From NCBI GenBank assembly GCA_964476835.1, contig CAYZCE010000037.1, forward strand, positions 1 through 12,759: 12,759 bases of DNA, read 5' to 3'. Below the pieces are notes generated by a model. It was not told the origin of the DNA. It saw only the letters and a list, made by a program, of their open reading frames with translations, and ran no database searches. The translations under genes and the position numbers were made by a program. The stretch's first letter is position 1. Each line of letters opens with the position of its first letter. Shown here one piece after another: positions 5,908-11,866 of the stretch. Source of the DNA: PALSA-926 sp964476835 (GTDB taxonomy: Bacteria; Pseudomonadota; Alphaproteobacteria; Micavibrionales; UBA2020).

Positions 5908-7458
5908 TCAGGAAGCCTTCGTCGGGGGGTCGATGGCGGTCATCGTGCGTTCGGGCGGGAAGTCGAGGTAGACGCGCGTGCCCTTGCCCTCGTCCGATTC
6001 AAGCGTCAGCTGGCCGCCGTGCAGCTCGGCCATGGCTTTCGCCAGCGGCAGGCCGAGGCCGGTGCCCTGCCCGCGCGCGTTGCGGTGGTCATTGACCTGC
6101 CCGAACGGCTCCTGCACGACCTTGATCTTGTCGGCGGGGATGCCGCAGCCTTCGTCCTCGACGCACAGGCGGATGTGGTTGTCGGAGAGCACCATCGCGC
6201 GCATGCGCACCGCCTTGCCGGCGGGCGAGAACTTGACGGCGTTGGAGACGAGGTTGATGAGGATCTGGCGCAGCAGGCGCTGGTCGCCGCGGAAATGCGG
6301 CATCTTGTCCTCGATCTCGGTCTTGAGGTTGAGCGCGGCGGCACGCGCGCGGTCGCTCATGATGCGGTTGACGGAGGCGAAGACCTCGGTGACGGAGACT
6401 TCGCTCTCGATCAGCTCCACCTTGCCGGCCTCGATCTTCGACATGTCGAGCACGTCGTTGATGATGTCGAGCAGATGGCGCGAGCTGAAGTGGATGTCCT
6501 TCATGTACTCTTCGTACTTCGCGTTGTTGATCGGGCCGAAGACCTGATTTTTAATCAACTCCGAAAAACCGATGATGGCGTTCAGCGGCGTGCGCAATTC
6601 ATGGCTCATGTTGGCGAGGAACGAGGATTTGGCGCGGTTGGCCGTATCCGCGTCTTCCTTCGCGCGCTTCAGGTTGCGCATCATGTTCTTGCGCTCGGTC
6701 ACGTCGCGCACGGTGGAGACCATGAAGCGGCGTTTCTGGCTCAGTTCCATCAGCGCCATCGTCAGGACGACGTCGGCGACGCTGCCGTCCTGCCGCAGCA
6801 ACTGCAGTTCGCGGCTGCCCAAACGGCCGCGCTGGATGAAGGCAGAGTGCAGCTTGCGCGAGGCGGGATGGTCCTCGGGCGGGATCAGCACGGTGAACTC
6901 CTCGCCCAGCAGGCTGGCGCGGTCCCAGCCGTATTCGGAGAGGAAGGTGTCGTTGACGCGCACGATGCGCCCGTGGTGGTCGGTCACCACGATGCCCATG
7001 CCCGAGGCGTCGAACATCGAGGTCATCAGCATCAAGGCGTCATCGCGCTCGCGCTGCAGCTGCAAACTGTCGACGGTGTCGGGGCGCGCCATCACGTCGA
7101 TGAAGCGCACATGACCCGCAGGGTCGAAGACCGGGCTGAGGATGAACGTCTGCATGCGCACGCCGCCGGTCGCGGCGCGCGGCAGCATGTTGAAGGTGAT
7201 CATCTTGCGCGTCTTGATGCAGGAGCGGAAGGATTGCTCGACCTGCTCGGCGACCGTGGCCTCGAACAGTTCCTTGGGCGTGCGTCCGAGCATGCGGTCG
7301 CGCGGCAGGTTGAACCATGCCGCGGCGGCGTTGTTCACCTCGGCATAGACGCAGCGCCCGCCGTCCTCCACCGCCACGGCCATGCGGACGATGGGCGACT
7401 GCAGGAACAGCTCCCGGAACTCGGGGTCGGCCACAGCGATATGTTCGGTCACGGACAT
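5908..7458 (-). CDS. Soluble PAS-PAS sensor histidine kinase (PleC/DivJ-like HisKA domain)
   Basis: This is a 516-residue two-component kinase. There is no signal peptide or membrane segment, so sensing is cytoplasmic. Two PAS domains (about 15-125 and 143-255, the second ending in the TVRDVTERK linker) precede a helical HisKA domain with H-box FLANMSHELRTPLNAIIGF (phospho-acceptor H286). The ATPase domain shows the N box (RQILINLVSNAVKFSPAG, N402/N406), G1 DEGCGIP (435-441) and G2 GQGTGLGLPLAK (463-474). The segment after the H-box (GPINNAKYEEYMKDIHFSSRHLLDIINDVLDMSKIEAG) is of the kind seen in PleC/DivJ and related PdhS kinases, which act on single-domain regulators such as DivK. Assignment to that pathway is inference. 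No receiver domain is fused and no response regulator is adjacent; the only coupled gene is DUF1491. Confidence 0.95.
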   Translation of the reverse strand: MSVTEHIAVADPEFRELFLQSPIVRMAVAVEDGGRCVYAEVNNAAAAWFNLPRDRMLGRTPKELFEATVAEQVEQSFRSCIKTRKMITFNMLPRAATGGVRMQTFILSPVFDPAGHVRFIDVMARPDTVDSLQLQRERDDALMLMTSMFDASGMGIVVTDHHGRIVRVNDTFLSEYGWDRASLLGEEFTVLIPPEDHPASRKLHSAFIQRGRLGSRELQLLRQDGSVADVVLTMALMELSQKRRFMVSTVRDVTERKNMMRNLKRAKEDADTANRAKSSFLANMSHELRTPLNAIIGFSELIKNQVFGPINNAKYEEYMKDIHFSSRHLLDIINDVLDMSKIEAGKVELIESEVSVTEVFASVNRIMSDRARAAALNLKTEIEDKMPHFRGDQRLLRQILINLVSNAVKFSPAGKAVRMRAMVLSDNHIRLCVEDEGCGIPADKIKVVQEPFGQVNDHRNARGQGTGLGLPLAKAMAELHGGQLTLESDEGKGTRVYLDFPPERTMTAIDPPTKAS

Positions 7459-7511
7459 GTCCGCTCTTTACCTCACACTTTCCTACCTTTTGATAACATA
7501 GTAATACTCAA

Positions 7512-7533
7512 GAATTCGTTAATGAATTCATAA
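7512..7533. promoter_or_regulatory. AT-rich dyad between the divergent kinase and amidohydrolase genes, possible CtrA-like half-match
   Basis: Two GAATTC hexamers (7512-7517 and 7524-7529) flank GTTAAT, giving an 18-base near-palindrome. TTAA at 7519-7522 is followed after 7 bases by ATAA (7530-7533), one mismatch from the TTAA-N7-TTAA pattern bound by CtrA in alphaproteobacteria. It sits where the kinase promoter should be. I could not find a convincing -35/-10 pair for the kinase. Confidence 0.25.
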
Positions 7534-7557
7534 TATTACGGGCCTTTGTTAAACTAC

Positions 7558-7586
7558 TTGACATAAGTCTACAGATTCCAGAAAAT
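7558..7586 (+). promoter_or_regulatory. Sigma-70-like promoter for the M20 amidohydrolase
   Basis: A consensus -35 TTGACA (7558-7563) is followed after 17 bases by GAAAAT (7581-7586), a four-of-six -10. The predicted start near 7593 gives a leader of about 24 bases, with GAGGA at 7606-7610 as a well-spaced ribosome-binding site. Confidence 0.6.
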
Positions 7587-7616
7587 AGCTCCTTCCATAC
7601 CCCCCGAGGACGCCGT

Positions 7617-8816
7617 ATGAAACTGATTCCCGAAATCAAGGCCCTGGCCGCCGAAATGACCGCATGGCGCCGCCACCTGCACGCCCACCCCGAACTGTCG
7701 ATGCAGGAACACGACACCGCCGTCTATGTCGAGACCCTGCTGAAAAGCTTCGGCCTGCAGGCCGAGCGCCTCGGCGAGAACGGCGTCGTCGCGACGCTCA
7801 AGGGCACGGGCGCGGACAACGGCCGTTCCGTCCTCCTGCGCTCCGACATGGACGCGCTGCCGATCGCGGAAGAGACCGGCCTTGCTTATGCCTCGCAGAA
7901 CCCCGGCGTGATGCACGCCTGCGGCCACGACGGCCACATGGCGATGATGCTGGGCGCGGCAAAATACATGGCGACGCATAACGACTTCGGCGGCACCGTC
8001 TATTTCCTCTTTCAGCCCGGCGAAGAGACCGCCGAGGGCGCGCGCGCGATGCTCGAGGCCGGCCTGTTCGACAAGTATCCCGCGGATGAAATCTACGGCA
8101 TGCACAACGCGCCCACCGCGCCGCTCGGCCTGCTCGGCACGCGCGCGGGCGAGATGATGTCGTCTGCCGACGGCTTCGTCATCACCTTCACCGGCACCGG
8201 CGGCCATGCCGCCAATCCCAACCGCGCGAACGACCTGCTTTACGCCGCCGCCAAGACGGTGACGACGCTCAAGGAAGGCCACCAAGCCTTCGTGCCCAAG
8301 GGCGACAAGGCTGTGCTGACCACCGCCGCGCTGCACACTGCCTCGACCGCGACCAACGTGATGTCGGACAAGGTGACCCTGATGGGCACGCTGCGCACCT
8401 TCTCGTCGGCGACGCGCCTTGCCCTCCTCAACTTCATCGAGGAAACCGCGAAGAAGGCGGCGAAGGACTGCGGCGGTGAAATGAAGATCGAATACACCTG
8501 TGCCTTCCCGCCCGTGCAGAACGCGCCCGCGCAGACCGCCACCGCCATCGCGGCCGCGCGTCAGGTGACGGGCTTCCTCGGCGTTCTGCCCTTCGTGCCG
8601 CGCCAGACGGGATCGGAAGATTTCGCGGTATTGCTGGAACAGCGCAAGGGCAACTTCATGGCGCTCGGCACCGCGCCGCTCAAGAAGACGCTGAGGCTCG
8701 CGCCCACCTACGCGCTGCACCACCCGAAGTTCGACTTCAACGACAAGGCGCTGCCGGTCGGCGCGACCTATTGGGTGAAAGTGGCGCGGCAGTCGCTCAA
8801 GCAGCCGAAGCCCTAA
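7617..8816 (+). CDS. M20 family metallo-amidohydrolase (N-acyl-amino acid / hippurate hydrolase-like)
   Basis: This 399-residue cytoplasmic enzyme of peptidase family M20D probably cleaves the amide bond of an N-acylated amino acid or related small amide. The start region WRRHLHAHPELSMQEHDTA (17-35) is typical of the family. Metal ligands and catalytic residues are visible: RSDMDALPI (75-83), HACGHDGHMAM (100-110, ligands C102 and H104), FQPGEETAEGA (132-142, E136 catalytic and E137 ligand by family analogy), GMHN (161-164, H163) and LHHPKFDFND near the C-terminus (H368/H369). The lid domain follows GTGGHAANPN. The cysteine ligand is typical of the HipO/AmhX/IAA-amino-acid hydrolase group rather than DapE/ArgE. 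Exact substrate cannot be read from the sequence. It has its own promoter and ribosome-binding site. Its TAA overlaps the stop of the convergent exported-protein gene by 4 bases. Confidence 0.94.
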   Translation: MKLIPEIKALAAEMTAWRRHLHAHPELSMQEHDTAVYVETLLKSFGLQAERLGENGVVATLKGTGADNGRSVLLRSDMDALPIAEETGLAYASQNPGVMHACGHDGHMAMMLGAAKYMATHNDFGGTVYFLFQPGEETAEGARAMLEAGLFDKYPADEIYGMHNAPTAPLGLLGTRAGEMMSSADGFVITFTGTGGHAANPNRANDLLYAAAKTVTTLKEGHQAFVPKGDKAVLTTAALHTASTATNVMSDKVTLMGTLRTFSSATRLALLNFIEETAKKAAKDCGGEMKIEYTCAFPPVQNAPAQTATAIAAARQVTGFLGVLPFVPRQTGSEDFAVLLEQRKGNFMALGTAPLKKTLRLAPTYALHHPKFDFNDKALPVGATYWVKVARQSLKQPKP

Positions 8817-9487
8817 AGCCGCAGGCGCGGCTGCGCCGGTTTAGACAGTTTGTAGCTGACCCCAACAAAATTCCACATCTCGACCGCATGGGGTTCATGC
8901 GGCAGGTACTCGGCGCCACCCGAATACATCGACAGGCTATTCTCGGCAAAGACGTTCAGGCGGCCGCCCGGCGACTTCCACGCGATGCGGTTGGTGAAGT
9001 TGCCGCCCACTCCCGTGATCCGGTACGGCGCGCCATAGGCGCCCGCGCTGGACATCACGACCGGGTTCCATTCACGGTCTTCGCGCAAGCCGAAGGCGAT
9101 GCCCGGCTCGTAAGAAAAGCTGCCATGCCGCCCCGCGTGCCCGAGCGGGAAGAGATGCCCATACCCCGCCTCCGCCTCCATGCGCAGATAAGCGAAGGGG
9201 CGGAAGAGCGAAAAGAACAGCACGTGCTCATGACGCTCGAACGAGGCCGTGGTCAGGATCGGCGTGACATGCGATTGCGTCGCGAAGGGGAAGCCCGGCT
9301 GCTGCCAGAGCGGCAGAGGCAGCGGCGGTAGCTGAAGGTTCACCGTCGCGGGAGATGTCTGGGTCGGCATCTGGGCATGCGTATTGAACGTCACGCCGAG
9401 GCTCAACCCCAGCCCCAGCGCCGCGAGGCGGAAGGCCTTGCCGAGCGCGGATGCGCCCTTTTCCCTGCTTTGTGCCGATAAATGCAT
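8813..9487 (-). CDS. Exported, probably outer-membrane beta-barrel-like protein (paralogue B)
   Basis: This 224-residue protein is of unknown family. An N-terminal Lys/Arg-containing region, the hydrophobic stretch LAALGLGLSLGVTF (21-34) and THA before Gln39 make a Sec signal peptide, probably cleaved after A38. A proline-rich linker (52-66) follows. The rest alternates aromatic and small residues as in beta strands: EAEAGYGHLF (104-113), GSFSYEPGIAFGL (122-134), NFTNRIAWKSPGGRLNVFAE (163-182) and a last strand NFVGVSYKL. These segments match the upstream neighbour, so the two are paralogues. An outer-membrane location is inference. There is no ribosome-binding site before the ATG. A near-consensus promoter places transcription start on the ATG itself, so the mRNA may be leaderless. 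There is no in-frame alternative ATG before residue 40. Confidence 0.82.
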   Translation of the reverse strand: MHLSAQSREKGASALGKAFRLAALGLGLSLGVTFNTHAQMPTQTSPATVNLQLPPLPLPLWQQPGFPFATQSHVTPILTTASFERHEHVLFFSLFRPFAYLRMEAEAGYGHLFPLGHAGRHGSFSYEPGIAFGLREDREWNPVVMSSAGAYGAPYRITGVGGNFTNRIAWKSPGGRLNVFAENSLSMYSGGAEYLPHEPHAVEMWNFVGVSYKLSKPAQPRLRL

Positions 9488-9498
9488 GATGCATTTAT
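9478..9498. promoter_or_regulatory. 21-base perfect palindrome over the -10 box and start codon of the exported-protein gene
   Basis: Arms ATAAATGCAT and ATGCATTTAT are perfect reverse complements around a single central G. The element spans most of the -10 box and the ATG (9487-9485). It is long enough for a dimeric regulator to occlude both RNA polymerase and the predicted start site. I cannot match it to a named operator. Confidence 0.6.
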
Positions 9499-9522
9499 AG
9501 CCGCTTTTCAGGCTATTGTCAA
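9494..9522 (-). promoter_or_regulatory. Near-consensus sigma-70 promoter, predicted leaderless start
   Basis: On the minus strand TTGACA (9522-9517) and TATAAA (9499-9494) are separated by exactly 17 bases. Seven bases past the -10 is position 9487, the A of the ATG. It lies within the 54-base gap between the two paralogues, so the downstream gene need not depend on read-through. Confidence 0.75.
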
Positions 9523-9541
9523 GAATATGTAAATAATCGCC

Positions 9542-10477
9542 TTAAGGGCAGCCGAATTGCTTCGCGGCCTTCTTTTTGGCCCATTTCGCATGGTCGTAAA
9601 GCGTGAAGGTCATCCCGAAGCTGTTCGAGGTATACGTCTGGGTGAACGTCTGCTTGCCATCAAGCAGCGGCTGCTGACGGAAGTAAAGGGCCGCCTTGTA
9701 GTCGTAGAAAATCCCAAACCTGTCGTTGGGCGTGCGCCACTCGATCTTGTTGTGGATACTGCCGCCAAAGCCTTCGTAGCCGTACTTCGAGTTGTAATCG
9801 TAGTAACCGCCCTGCCCGTCGCGCATGGTGGACTGCGTGATGCCCGTCGCGATGCCGACGCCGACGCCCGGCACGTAAGAGAACGTGCCGAACTTGCCGA
9901 GGTCGCGCAGCACGAAACGGTGCGCATAGCCGGCCTCGAACTCAAGGCTCATGTAGGTGTTCTGGTTGGCGATGAGGTCGAGACCCGAAGAATTAGGGTT
10001 TGCAGGGTCATAAGCCTTCTCGATCGGCGCCACATGGTCAACGGCAACGCCGTCCATGGTGCCGTGGATGCGCTTCATCTGGTCGGGGCCCTGCAGGTAC
10101 TTGAGGTGGAAGGACGACACGAACAGGATGTTGTTGTTTTTCTCCCACGCCAGCGTATAGGTGTTGGGCGGCTCGTGGATGACTTCGCCGATGTTATGGC
10201 CGGGCGCGAACCACGTCTGCGGATTCATCCATTCATTCTGGTTGCGCGACTCCCAATCGTAATTGTCGATCGTCAGGTTGTAGCGGCTGGTGTTGATATG
10301 GACGTTGGTGTTGGCGTAGTGCGTGGAGAACGCATGGCTGGCGGAGGCCGTGAACTTCCAGTCATCTGGTGCGGCAGGACGTTGCGCGCGCGCGTTGAAG
10401 CTCGTCATCAGGCCGAGCATGGTCAGGCACGCCATGGCCGCTTTGCGGAACGTCTTTCTGAGACCGGAAAGAATCAT
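9542..10477 (-). CDS. Exported, probably outer-membrane beta-barrel-like protein (paralogue A)
   Basis: This 311-residue protein is of unknown family. The frame is open upstream to an ATG at 10579, but the ATG at 10477 is chosen. It gives a normal signal peptide (positive LRKTFRK, hydrophobic AAMACLTMLGLMTSF, cleavage after ARA at about residue 31), and a GGAAGG lies 11 bases upstream. The mature part is rich in Tyr, Asn, Phe and Gly: NNNILFVSSFHLKYLQG (114-130), LEFEAGYAHRFVL (178-190), GTFSYVPGVGVGI (197-209), GGSIHNKIEWRTPNDRFGIF (238-257), SNSFGMTFTLY (284-294). These align with the shorter downstream neighbour, which lacks the first ~60 mature residues and a stretch around 131-172. The beta-strand-like alternation suggests an outer-membrane barrel, but that is inference. 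It ends in a basic tail with Cys310. Likely promoter: TTGTCT-N17-TAGAAG at 10543-10515. Confidence 0.82.
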   Translation of the reverse strand: MILSGLRKTFRKAAMACLTMLGLMTSFNARAQRPAAPDDWKFTASASHAFSTHYANTNVHINTSRYNLTIDNYDWESRNQNEWMNPQTWFAPGHNIGEVIHEPPNTYTLAWEKNNNILFVSSFHLKYLQGPDQMKRIHGTMDGVAVDHVAPIEKAYDPANPNSSGLDLIANQNTYMSLEFEAGYAHRFVLRDLGKFGTFSYVPGVGVGIATGITQSTMRDGQGGYYDYNSKYGYEGFGGSIHNKIEWRTPNDRFGIFYDYKAALYFRQQPLLDGKQTFTQTYTSNSFGMTFTLYDHAKWAKKKAAKQFGCP

Positions 10478-10514
10478 TGGGTCGGCAGCCTTCCAAATAA
10501 TGAGATGCCCGACT

Positions 10515-10543
10515 CTTCTAACAGCTTTAATGATGCCAGACAA
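10515..10543 (-). promoter_or_regulatory. Possible promoter for exported paralogue A
   Basis: On the minus strand TTGTCT (10543-10538) and TAGAAG (10520-10515) have a 17-base spacer. Each matches the sigma-70 consensus at four of six positions. The pair lies downstream of the tRNA terminator and about 30 bases before the chosen ATG after allowing for the start site. Confidence 0.4.
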
Positions 10544-10560
10544 GAATGTATGTGAAATAG

Positions 10561-10595
10561 AAAATAGCCGCCGCGCCAAGGCGGGCGCAGGCTAT
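10561..10595 (-). terminator. Rho-independent terminator of tRNA-Thr
   Basis: ATAGCC (10564-10569) pairs perfectly with GGCTAT (10590-10595) around a GC-rich inner hairpin (CGCC with GGCG). Read leftward, it is followed by TTT, then CTATTTC. It begins about 25 bases beyond the tRNA 3' end and separates the tRNA from the exported-protein genes. Confidence 0.7.
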
Positions 10596-10619
10596 AAAAC
10601 GCTTAAATCTGAAGGAAAA

Positions 10620-10694
10620 TGGTGCTGTTGAGTGGGATTGAACCGCCGACCTCCCCCTTACCAAGGGGGTGCTCTACCACTGAGCTACAACAGC
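10620..10694 (-). tRNA. tRNA-Thr (anticodon GGT)
   Basis: This is a complete cloverleaf of 75 nt with encoded CCA. Acceptor GCTGTTG/CAACAGC is perfect (10694-10688 with 10630-10624), followed by discriminator A and CCA. The D arm is GCTC-AGTGGTA-GAGC. The anticodon stem CCCCC/GGGGG holds the loop TTGGTAA, so the anticodon is GGT (plus-strand 10660-10662), reading ACC and ACU. The T arm is GGCGG-TTCAATC-CCACT, which contains one C-A mismatch in the middle of the stem and a G-U pair at its base. All other pairs are Watson-Crick and the T loop TTCAATC is normal, so it is probably functional. Confidence 0.96.
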
Positions 10695-10705
10695 AACGGG
10701 GACAT

Positions 10706-10734
10706 GGATAAAACATAAACCCGGTCTTTGTCAA
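10706..10734 (-). promoter_or_regulatory. Probable promoter of tRNA-Thr
   Basis: A consensus TTGACA (10734-10729, minus strand) lies 17 bases before TTATCC (10711-10706), a poor -10. The predicted start is within a few bases of the tRNA 5' end. The perfect -35 and position favour a real promoter despite the weak -10. Confidence 0.45.
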
Positions 10735-10777
10735 TCTATCAATTCGTTCCAAGGCGCCGGAACATATTGAACTGATT

Positions 10778-11767
10778 TTATTCGTCTTTATAGGCGTGAC
10801 GGTTGCCGTGGAAATCGGTGACCCTATAGCCGTCGCCATCCTTCTCCACCCAGGCCGTGCCCAGCGGCACCTTGCCGAATCCGCCGGGGATATCGAGCAC
10901 ATAGTGCGGCTGCGCGATGCCGGAGAGCTTGCCGAGCAGCGATGCGGTCAGGCGCTGGCCTTCGGCCACAGGCAGGCGGAAGTGGCTGGTGCCGGGCGCC
11001 ATGTCGGGATGGTGCAGGTAATAGGGCTTCACGCGCATCGCGGTGAACGCGCGGAACAAGTCTTCCAGCACCGCCGCGTCGTCGTTGACGCCGCGCAGCA
11101 GCGTCGATTGCGAGAGCAGCGGAATACCGGCCTTGATCATCAATTGCGCCGCGGCCTTGACCTTGTCGGTCAGTTCGCGCGCGTGGTTGGCGTGCAGCAC
11201 GACGTAAACGGCCTTGTCGCTGGCGAGCGCCGCGACCAGTTCCGGCGTGACGCGCGCGGGATCAGCGACCGGCACACGCGTGTGCAGGCGGATGACCTTC
11301 ACGTGCTCGATCGCATTGAGCTCATCCATGATGAGCTGCATGCGGCGCGGCGACAGCACGAAGGGATCGCCGCCGGTGATGATGACTTCCCACACCGCCT
11401 TGTTGGTGCGGATGTAATCAAGCGCGGCTTCCAGCTCGACCGCGTTCAGCGCCTCGCTGCCCGGCCCGACTTTCTCACGGCGGAAGCAGAAACGGCAATA
11501 GACGGCGCAGACATGCACGGGCTTGAGCAGCACGCGGTCGGGGTAGCGGTGCACGATGCCCTTGATGGGCGCGTGGGCCTCGTCGCCCGTCGGGTCTTCG
11601 AGTTCGCGCGGCGACGTGACCAGTTCCTCGACCGACGGCAGATACTGCCGCGCGATGGGGTCGTTCGGGTCATCCGGATTGATCGTCTCAAGCACGGTAT
11701 CCGTGACGGACACCGCATACCGGGCCGTCACTTCCGTCAGTTGATCTTGCTTAAGCTTCTGTTGCAT
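10778..11767 (-). CDS. Lysine 2,3-aminomutase-like radical SAM protein (KamA/EpmB family)
   Basis: This 329-residue radical SAM, PLP-dependent enzyme converts lysine to beta-lysine in known family members. EpmB uses this to supply (R)-beta-lysine for modification of elongation factor P. CAVYCRFCFRR (87-97) holds the CxxxCxxC cluster ligands C87, C91 and C94. ITGGDPFVLS and LLRGVNDD are family motifs, and GGFGK near the C-terminus (K299) is the expected PLP lysine. The protein lacks the long C-terminal, cysteine-rich extension of clostridial KamA (about 416 residues), so it is EpmB-sized, although GGFGKVPL is KamA-like. No epmA or efp gene is in the window, so EpmB function is inference. The N-terminus is somewhat short for the group. 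The start lacks a ribosome-binding site, and a weak promoter places the start site on the ATG. Confidence 0.9.
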   Translation of the reverse strand: MQQKLKQDQLTEVTARYAVSVTDTVLETINPDDPNDPIARQYLPSVEELVTSPRELEDPTGDEAHAPIKGIVHRYPDRVLLKPVHVCAVYCRFCFRREKVGPGSEALNAVELEAALDYIRTNKAVWEVIITGGDPFVLSPRRMQLIMDELNAIEHVKVIRLHTRVPVADPARVTPELVAALASDKAVYVVLHANHARELTDKVKAAAQLMIKAGIPLLSQSTLLRGVNDDAAVLEDLFRAFTAMRVKPYYLHHPDMAPGTSHFRLPVAEGQRLTASLLGKLSGIAQPHYVLDIPGGFGKVPLGTAWVEKDGDGYRVTDFHGNRHAYKDE

Positions 11768-11773
11768 AAGAGC

Positions 11774-11802
11774 TATCTACCAAAAAGGCACAGGACGGGC
11801 AA
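11774..11802 (-). promoter_or_regulatory. Weak promoter candidate for the aminomutase-like gene
   Basis: On the minus strand TTGCCC (11802-11797) and TAGATA (11779-11774) are 17 bases apart. The expected start, seven bases on, is 11767, the A of the ATG. The match to consensus is modest. It is listed because no Shine-Dalgarno sequence precedes the gene. Confidence 0.3.
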
Positions 11803-11810
11803 TAAAAATC

Positions 11811-11839
11811 TTTACATAATTTAAGGGATTTGGTAGAAA
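11811..11839 (+). promoter_or_regulatory. Promoter candidate for rimO
   Basis: TTTACA (11811-11816) and TAGAAA (11834-11839) have a 17-base spacer, with five and four of six consensus positions. The start near 11846 gives a leader of about 21 bases carrying AGGACAGGA just before the ATG at 11867. It lies back to back with the aminomutase promoter in the 99-base divergent gap. Confidence 0.5.
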
Positions 11840-11866
11840 TCCCCCTGCTTTTCGATAGGACAGGAC

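Noticed and set aside
5872..7533. A 553-codon open frame on the plus strand, antisense to the histidine kinase
   Set aside because: Its translation is rich in His, Arg, Val and Asp with no domain, as expected for the mirror of a GC-ending coding frame. The minus-strand kinase has full motifs over the same bases.
7569..8723. A 384-codon minus-strand open frame opposite the M20 amidohydrolase
   Set aside because: Arg/Gly/His-rich translation without domains. The plus-strand M20 gene has complete metal-binding motifs and a promoter.
9557..10555. A 332-codon plus-strand open frame opposite exported paralogue A
   Set aside because: Antisense shadow. The minus strand gives a signal peptide and a paralogue of the neighbouring gene.
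10746..10763. Hairpin GTTCC/GGAAC downstream of the aminomutase-like gene
   Set aside because: A five-pair stem with an 8-base loop and no T-tract in the direction of transcription, too weak to call a terminator.
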